Shown one piece after another: positions 60,176 through 64,000 of a stretch of 64,000 nt of DNA; position 1 is the first letter of the stretch; every line of letters starts with the position of its first letter. Below the pieces are notes generated by a model, which saw only the letters and a program-made list of their open reading frames with translations, was not told where the DNA came from and made no database searches. Made by a program: the position numbers and the translations under genes. The stretch comes from CAVWSM01 sp963757805 (GTDB taxonomy: Bacteria > Actinomycetota > Actinomycetes > Jiangellales > Jiangellaceae): positions 372,001-436,000 of the forward strand of contig CAVWSM010000006.1 in the NCBI GenBank assembly GCA_963757805.1. The letters are read 5' to 3'.

Positions 60176-60656
60176 GCCGGTGAGTGACGACCCGGTAGTG
60201 CAGCCCGCCCGCCGCCTCGAGCCAGCCGTCCTCCGGGTCGGTCGAGACGATCTTCCAATCGGAGCCGAGCTCAGGTGCGTAGGCGTCGCCGTCGAACTCC
60301 TCCGCGATCTCCGTGACCACCGCGAGATCGGCCAGCGGCAGCGCCGCCTCGTACACCTGCTCTCCGCCGATGATCCACGCGTCCTCCCCCTCGCAGCGAC
60401 GTACGGCCTCCTCCACCGACCCGCACACCTCTGCCCCGGCCGCCGACCATCCGGCCTGCCGGGTGACCACGAGGTTGCGGCGGCCAGGCAGCGGTCGGAC
60501 GAACAGCGACTCCCAGGTGCGCCGCCCCATGATCACCGGATGGCCCATCGTGGTGCGCTTGAAGTGCGCAAGATCCTCCGGCAGCCGCCAGGGCAGGCCC
60601 CCGTCTTTGCCGATGACTCCGTTGCTCGACCGTGCGTAGATGAGGCCGAGGGTCAC
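60168..60656 (-). CDS. folA: Dihydrofolate reductase
   Basis: Regenerates tetrahydrofolate with NADPH. LGLIYARSSNGVIGKDGGLPW, LPEDLAHFKRTTMGHPVIMG, RRTWESLF, the NADPH site AWIIGGEQVYEAAL and DWKIVSTD are present. 162 residues, intact. GTG start overlapping the thyA stop (GTGA), the usual actinobacterial thyA-folA pair. Confidence 0.96.
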   Translation of the reverse strand: MTLGLIYARSSNGVIGKDGGLPWRLPEDLAHFKRTTMGHPVIMGRRTWESLFVRPLPGRRNLVVTRQAGWSAAGAEVCGSVEEAVRRCEGEDAWIIGGEQVYEAALPLADLAVVTEIAEEFDGDAYAPELGSDWKIVSTDPEDGWLEAAGGLHYRVVTHRRS

Positions 60657-61462
60657 ACCGCCACCGGCGCCTTGATCGCCGGGTGGTGCTGGTAGTCGCG
60701 TACCTCGATGTCGTCCAGCTCGTAGTCGAAGATCGTCGGCGGTCGGCGACGGAAGTGCAAGGTCGGGTACGGGTACGGTGCGCGGGACAGCTGCTCACGC
60801 ACCTGCTCCTCGTGGTTGCTGTAGATGTGGCAGTCGCCGCCGGTCCAGACGAAGTCGCCCACGTCGAGGTCGCACTGCTGGGCAACCATGTGCGTGAGCA
60901 GTGCGTAGCTCGCAATGTTGAACGGCACACCGAGGAAGATGTCGGCGCTGCGCTGGTAGAGCTGGCAGGACAGCCGCCCGTCGGCGACGTAGAACTGAAA
61001 CAGCAGATGGCACGGCGGCAGGGCCATGCGGTCGAGCTCCCCGACGTTCCAGGCGCTCACGATGTGCCGGCGCGAGTCGGGGTTGTCCCGGATGGACCTG
61101 ACGACCTGAGCGATCTGATCGATGTGCCTCCCGTCAGGGGTCGGCCACGACCGCCACTGCACGCCATAGACCGGGCCCAGGTCGCCGTCGGGCTTGGCCC
61201 ACTCGTCCCAGATAGTGACGCCGCGCTCCTGCAGCCAGCGCACGTTGCCGTCGCCGCGCAGGAACCACAGCAGCTCGAGAATCACCGACTTGAGATGGAC
61301 ACGCTTGGTCGTGACCAGGGGGAACCCCTCGGACAGGTCGAAGCGCAGCTGGTGCCCGAAGACGCTGCGCGTGCCGGTGCCGGTGCGATCGGCCTTGATC
61401 GTGCCGTGCTCGAACACGTGACGCATGAGGTCTTCGTACTGCGTGCGCACGGGTCGCGACAT
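60653..61462 (-). CDS. thyA: Thymidylate synthase
   Basis: Methylates dUMP to dTMP using methylenetetrahydrofolate and yields dihydrofolate for FolA. The nucleophile Cys lies in MALPPCHLLFQFYV, the folate/dUMP region in LSCQLYQRSADIFLGVPFN, IASYALL, and HIYSNHEEQVREQLSR. 269 residues, intact. It starts about 60 nt from the divergent arfB transcript region. Confidence 0.97.
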   Translation of the reverse strand: MSRPVRTQYEDLMRHVFEHGTIKADRTGTGTRSVFGHQLRFDLSEGFPLVTTKRVHLKSVILELLWFLRGDGNVRWLQERGVTIWDEWAKPDGDLGPVYGVQWRSWPTPDGRHIDQIAQVVRSIRDNPDSRRHIVSAWNVGELDRMALPPCHLLFQFYVADGRLSCQLYQRSADIFLGVPFNIASYALLTHMVAQQCDLDVGDFVWTGGDCHIYSNHEEQVREQLSRAPYPYPTLHFRRRPPTIFDYELDDIEVRDYQHHPAIKAPVAV

Positions 61463-61562
61463 GCATCGATCCTAGGGCGGCAGTCCGACACGCCGAGCGA
61501 GGAACGCAGGCGAGTCGCCGGCTGAGTGGACTCTCGCGGCGTGACGTGGGGGGATGCTTGGT

Positions 61563-61991
61563 GCGTGCCGGGTCCGCTTCGCGTTCGCTCCATCATCATC
61601 CCCGAGTCCGAGCTGACTTGGCGGTTCTCCCGGTCGTCGGGACCGGGCGGGCAGGGCGTCAACACAACCGACTCGCGAGTCGAGCTGGTCTTCGACCTCG
61701 CGAACTCGTCAGCGTTCGGGCCGACCCTGCGAGCGCGGGCGCTGGAGCGCCTCGCCGGACGACTCGTGGATGGCGTTCTCACAATTGCCGCATCCGAGCA
61801 CCGCTCCCAGCTACGGAACCGCGAGGCCGCCGAGGAACGCCTTGTCGACGTACTGACGCAAGCGACCGCGCCTCCGTCACGTCCGCGTCGGCCGACGCGA
61901 CCGTCGAAGGCCGCGAAGGAACGGAGGATCGCCCAGAAGCGCCGGCGCTCCAACGTGAAGCGCCTCCGCCGTCCCGGACGGCGAGGACTGA
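61563..61991 (+). CDS. arfB: Alternative ribosome-rescue factor ArfB (GGQ hydrolase), late frameshift
   Basis: Peptidyl-tRNA hydrolase that frees stalled ribosomes. The catalytic loop is SSGPGGQGVNTTDSRVEL. A basic C-terminal tail for the mRNA channel follows (RPSKAAKERRIAQKRRRSN). The frame runs on past VKRLRR; one base fewer near 61972 gives PDGED and a stop at 61991, matching the usual length of about 140 residues. GTG 61563 chosen (MPGPLRVRSIIIPE). Confidence 0.88.
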
Positions 61992-62018
61992 AGCGTCGTC
62001 AGTCCGATCCCCGAAACC

Positions 62019-62065
62019 GAAACGCTGTGCGCAACGCGCCGCCGGCGTGTCGCGCGTACCGCTTC
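62019..62065. repeat. Imperfect hairpin related to the 46.5-kb inverted repeat
   Basis: An imperfect stem (about 62019-62037 with 62045-62065) with core GCGTGTCGCGCG. Its sequence resembles the perfect hairpin at 46547-46600 over most of its length. It lies between convergent arfB and the CCGGH protein, so it can act as a terminator; the shared sequence suggests a dispersed palindromic element. Confidence 0.55.
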
Positions 62066-62080
62066 AACTTGCCGGCAGGG

Positions 62081-62355
62081 CTAGTGACCGCCGCAGCACA
62101 TGCCCTTGTCGCGCACCTCGAACGGCGCGAGGGTGCCAGCCGCACGGGCCGTGGCGAGCAGTACCAGTCGATCTGCGATCCACACAGGTCGCACGTAGCC
62201 GTCGGCGACGAGAATGTCCTCCGGACGAGGAGACCGCCGCCGACGACCTTGATCTCCTCGATGGCCGAGGCGAGCAACACGTCCCGGATGGCAATCGCTG
62301 CGACGACCTCCGTCGCGCCTGGGAAGACGACCGCGCGCCCGGACGAGCGGGTCAC
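62081..62355 (-). CDS. Small conserved-looking protein ending CCGGH, one frameshift
   Basis: Unrecognised, about 91 residues: RSSGRAVVFPGATEVVAAIA and DVLLASAIEEIKVVGGG in one frame, then RPEDILVADGYVRPVWIADR, LATARAAGTLAPFEV and MCCGGH in the next, with the break near 62238. Both parts have gene-like composition. The C-terminal Cys-Cys-Gly-Gly-His could bind metal. GTG 62355 start. It lies 62 nt after rluD on the same strand. Confidence 0.5.
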
Positions 62356-62417
62356 GGCTTCGTTCCGTGCCGCCTCCGCCCCGGCTGCGAAGCTGCTCCG
62401 GGCCGACCCGCGCCGTA

Positions 62418-63344
62418 TCAGCCGCGGAGCAGGTCCAGAGCATGCTGCAGGTCGGGTGGGTACGACGACTCGTACTCGACCCACTCCCCCGTGCCGGGGT
62501 GCTCGAACGCCAGACGTACGGCGTGCAACCACTGCCGAGTCAGGCCGAGCCGCTCGGCGAGCCTGGGGTCGGCGCCGTAGGTGAGGTCGCCGACACACGG
62601 ATGGCGCAGCGCCGCCATGTGTACGCGGATCTGATGCGTGCGGCCTGTCTCGAGATGGATCTCCAGCAGGCTCGCACCGGCGAAGGCTTCGAGCGTGTCG
62701 TAGTGCGTGATGCTCGGCTTTCCGCCCGCGACGACCGCCCACTTGTAGTCGAGCGTCGGGTGCCGGTCAATCGGTGCGTCGATGGTGCCACGCGTCGGGT
62801 CGGGGTGGCCCTGCACGACTGCGTGGTAGACCTTGTCGACCGTACGTTCCCTGAACTGTCGCTTGAGGAGTGTGTAGGCGCGCTCCGACTTGGCCACGAC
62901 CATGAGGCCGGACGTGCCGACGTCGAGGCGGTGCACGACGCCTTGCCGCTCTGCCGCCCCGGATGTCGAGATGCGGAAGCCGGCCGCGGCGAGGCCGCCG
63001 ACAACAGTGGGACCGGTCCAGCCGGGACTCGGATGGGCGGCCACACCCACCGGCTTGTCGACCACGACGATGTCATCGTCGTCGTGGACGATGCGCATGC
63101 CCTCGACGGCCTGCGGGACGACCTGGACCGGCGCCGGGGGCGGTGGGATGTCAACCTCCAGCCAGGCACCGCCGCGCACCCGGTCGGACTTGCCGGCGGT
63201 CGCGCCGTCGATGCTTACGCGTCCGTCAGCGGCCATCTCGGCGGCCTTGGTGCGGGAGAAGCCGAACAGCCGCGCGAGGGCGGCGTCGACACGCTCGCCG
63301 TCGAGGCCATCCGGCACAGGCAACGAGCGCAGCTCGCCGGTCAC
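62418..63344 (-). CDS. rluD: Large-subunit pseudouridine synthase, RluD type
   Basis: Makes pseudouridine in 23S rRNA. N-terminal S4 RNA-binding domain (RVDAALARLFGFSRTKAAEM), catalytic motif VVHRLDVGTSGLMVVAKS with the essential Asp, and RTHQIRVHMAALRHPCVGD. 308 residues, intact. GTG start sharing GTGA with lspA. M. tuberculosis Rv1540 follows lspA in the same way. Confidence 0.95.
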   Translation of the reverse strand: MTGELRSLPVPDGLDGERVDAALARLFGFSRTKAAEMAADGRVSIDGATAGKSDRVRGGAWLEVDIPPPPAPVQVVPQAVEGMRIVHDDDDIVVVDKPVGVAAHPSPGWTGPTVVGGLAAAGFRISTSGAAERQGVVHRLDVGTSGLMVVAKSERAYTLLKRQFRERTVDKVYHAVVQGHPDPTRGTIDAPIDRHPTLDYKWAVVAGGKPSITHYDTLEAFAGASLLEIHLETGRTHQIRVHMAALRHPCVGDLTYGADPRLAERLGLTRQWLHAVRLAFEHPGTGEWVEYESSYPPDLQHALDLLRG

Positions 63345-63928
63345 GACTCGGCGTCTGGCTGGTCGTGCTGGTTGGACTGCTCGGGCGCCGGTCGGCGGCG
63401 GTGCGAGCCGTCGAACTCGATGCCGAGTAGGGAGAGCGCGACGATCATCACGGCGCCGCAAGTGATCGCGGAGTCGGCCAGGTTGAACAAGGGGAAGTTG
63501 GGCAGCTCGATGAAGTCGACGACGTGACCCTCGAACGGTGACGGCTGCCGGAAGATCCGGTCGATGAGGTTGCCGAGCGCGCCGCCAAGCAGCAGGCCGA
63601 GTGCGATCGCCCATGGCCAGCTGGCGAGCTTGCGGCTGATGCGGAGGATCACCACGACCACTGCGGCCGCGATGATCGTGAAGACGAAGGTAAACCCGGT
63701 GGCGAAGCTGAACGCCGCGCCGGGGTTGAAGGTCAACCGAAACCGCAGGATGTCGTCGATCACGTGGACGATGTGCCCGTCGGACAGCGAGTTGACCGCC
63801 CAGTGCTTGGTGGACTGATCGAGCAGCACGACAACGGCGGCGACGACGAGAAGGACGCCGATGAGACGGCGCCCTCCGACCACGTGGGGTGGATCGTCGC
63901 TCAGCGGCGTTCCTCGCGTTGCTTGCAT
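63341..63928 (-). CDS. lspA: Lipoprotein signal peptidase
   Basis: Cuts the signal peptide of diacylglyceryl-prolipoproteins after Lgt. Four helices; catalytic aspartates in GNLIDRIF and FNLADSAITCG; LTFNPGAAFSFATG is the conserved loop. The ATG at 63928 overlaps the TraR-type gene by 28 nt. A CTG at 63904 overlaps that gene's stop as CTGA and follows GAGGA by 6 nt, so translation may begin there instead. Intact. Confidence 0.95.
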   Translation of the reverse strand: MQATRGTPLSDDPPHVVGGRRLIGVLLVVAAVVVLLDQSTKHWAVNSLSDGHIVHVIDDILRFRLTFNPGAAFSFATGFTFVFTIIAAAVVVVILRISRKLASWPWAIALGLLLGGALGNLIDRIFRQPSPFEGHVVDFIELPNFPLFNLADSAITCGAVMIVALSLLGIEFDGSHRRRPAPEQSNQHDQPDAES

Positions 63929-64000
63929 GACATGCACAGTGTCGCACGCGGAAATGCCTGCAGCCGCGCCTTGCCTATCGGGTTGCCGCAACGCTCGCAG
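63901..64000 (-). CDS. TraR/DksA-type zinc-finger protein, 5' part outside window
   Basis: Only the C-terminal 32 residues are visible: the C4 zinc finger CERCGNPIGKARLQAFPRAT followed by LCMSCKQREERR and stop, the typical TraR/DksA_CxxC C-terminus. Actinobacteria often have this gene directly before lspA. It may bind RNA polymerase; the N-terminal coiled coil is outside the window. Confidence 0.88.
   Translation of the reverse strand, partial: CERCGNPIGKARLQAFPRATLCMSCKQREERR

Overview
This window is high-GC actinobacterial DNA. The arrangement lspA-rluD, dnaE, hisDCBHAFI, trpE...CBA, lgt, pyk, pdtaR, polA, rpsA matches the conserved block known from Mycobacterium tuberculosis (roughly Rv1539 to Rv1630). 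The his-trp cluster with extra small membrane genes, a PriA-type hisA, an ANTAR regulator and the absence of mycobacterial hallmarks suggest a relative of the Propionibacteriales/Nocardioidaceae. That placement is an inference.

Layout: 1-6.9 kb is the edge of a surface-polysaccharide locus: asparagine synthase, family-4 glycosyltransferase, AlgD-like nucleotide-sugar dehydrogenase, PAP2 phosphatase and, divergently, a WcaJ-like sugar transferase. 6.9-9.8 kb holds a coupled trio: DUF1015 protein, small anchored protein, HTTM-domain membrane protein. 10-20.3 kb has rpsA, a methyltransferase, a two-gene membrane/repeat-stalk module, a lytic transglycosylase and polA. 20.3-26.6 kb has a hotdog thioesterase, a GNAT acetyltransferase, a truncated DUF554 remnant and a complete livJHMGF transporter. 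26.8-30.3 kb has pdtaR, tRNA-Leu(CAA), a LAGLIDADG-type endonuclease beside it, pyk, and an orphan Phd antitoxin abutting a peroxidase-like fragment. 30.3-36.3 kb is gltBD. 37.7-53.4 kb is a nearly continuous leftward supercluster: hisD-C-B-H-methyltransferase-hisA-ridA-orf-hisF-hisI-trpE-orf-orf-trpC-trpB-trpA-mauE-dsbA-lgt, joined mostly by 4-nt NTGA overlaps. 53.5-64 kb has a secreted nuclease, a LON-domain protein, a YbaK deacylase, dnaE, folA-thyA, arfB, a small CCGGH-ended protein, rluD, lspA and a TraR/DksA zinc-finger protein.

How the genes work together: PRPP and chorismate flow to histidine and tryptophan. There is no trpF in the trp cluster, so the HisA here is probably the bifunctional PriA. 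GltBD supplies glutamate, and HisH and HisF use glutamine nitrogen. Lgt and LspA are two lipoprotein-maturation steps, and MauE/DsbA look like an envelope thiol-redox pair.

Caveat: about 30 single-base reading-frame breaks occur, many in normally essential genes (polA, dnaE, gltB, trpE, hisB, hisC). At most sites the two frames rejoin exactly if one base is removed. I read them as sequence or assembly indels and annotate each gene as one unit across its breaks. No CRISPR, rRNA, IS element or prophage was seen.
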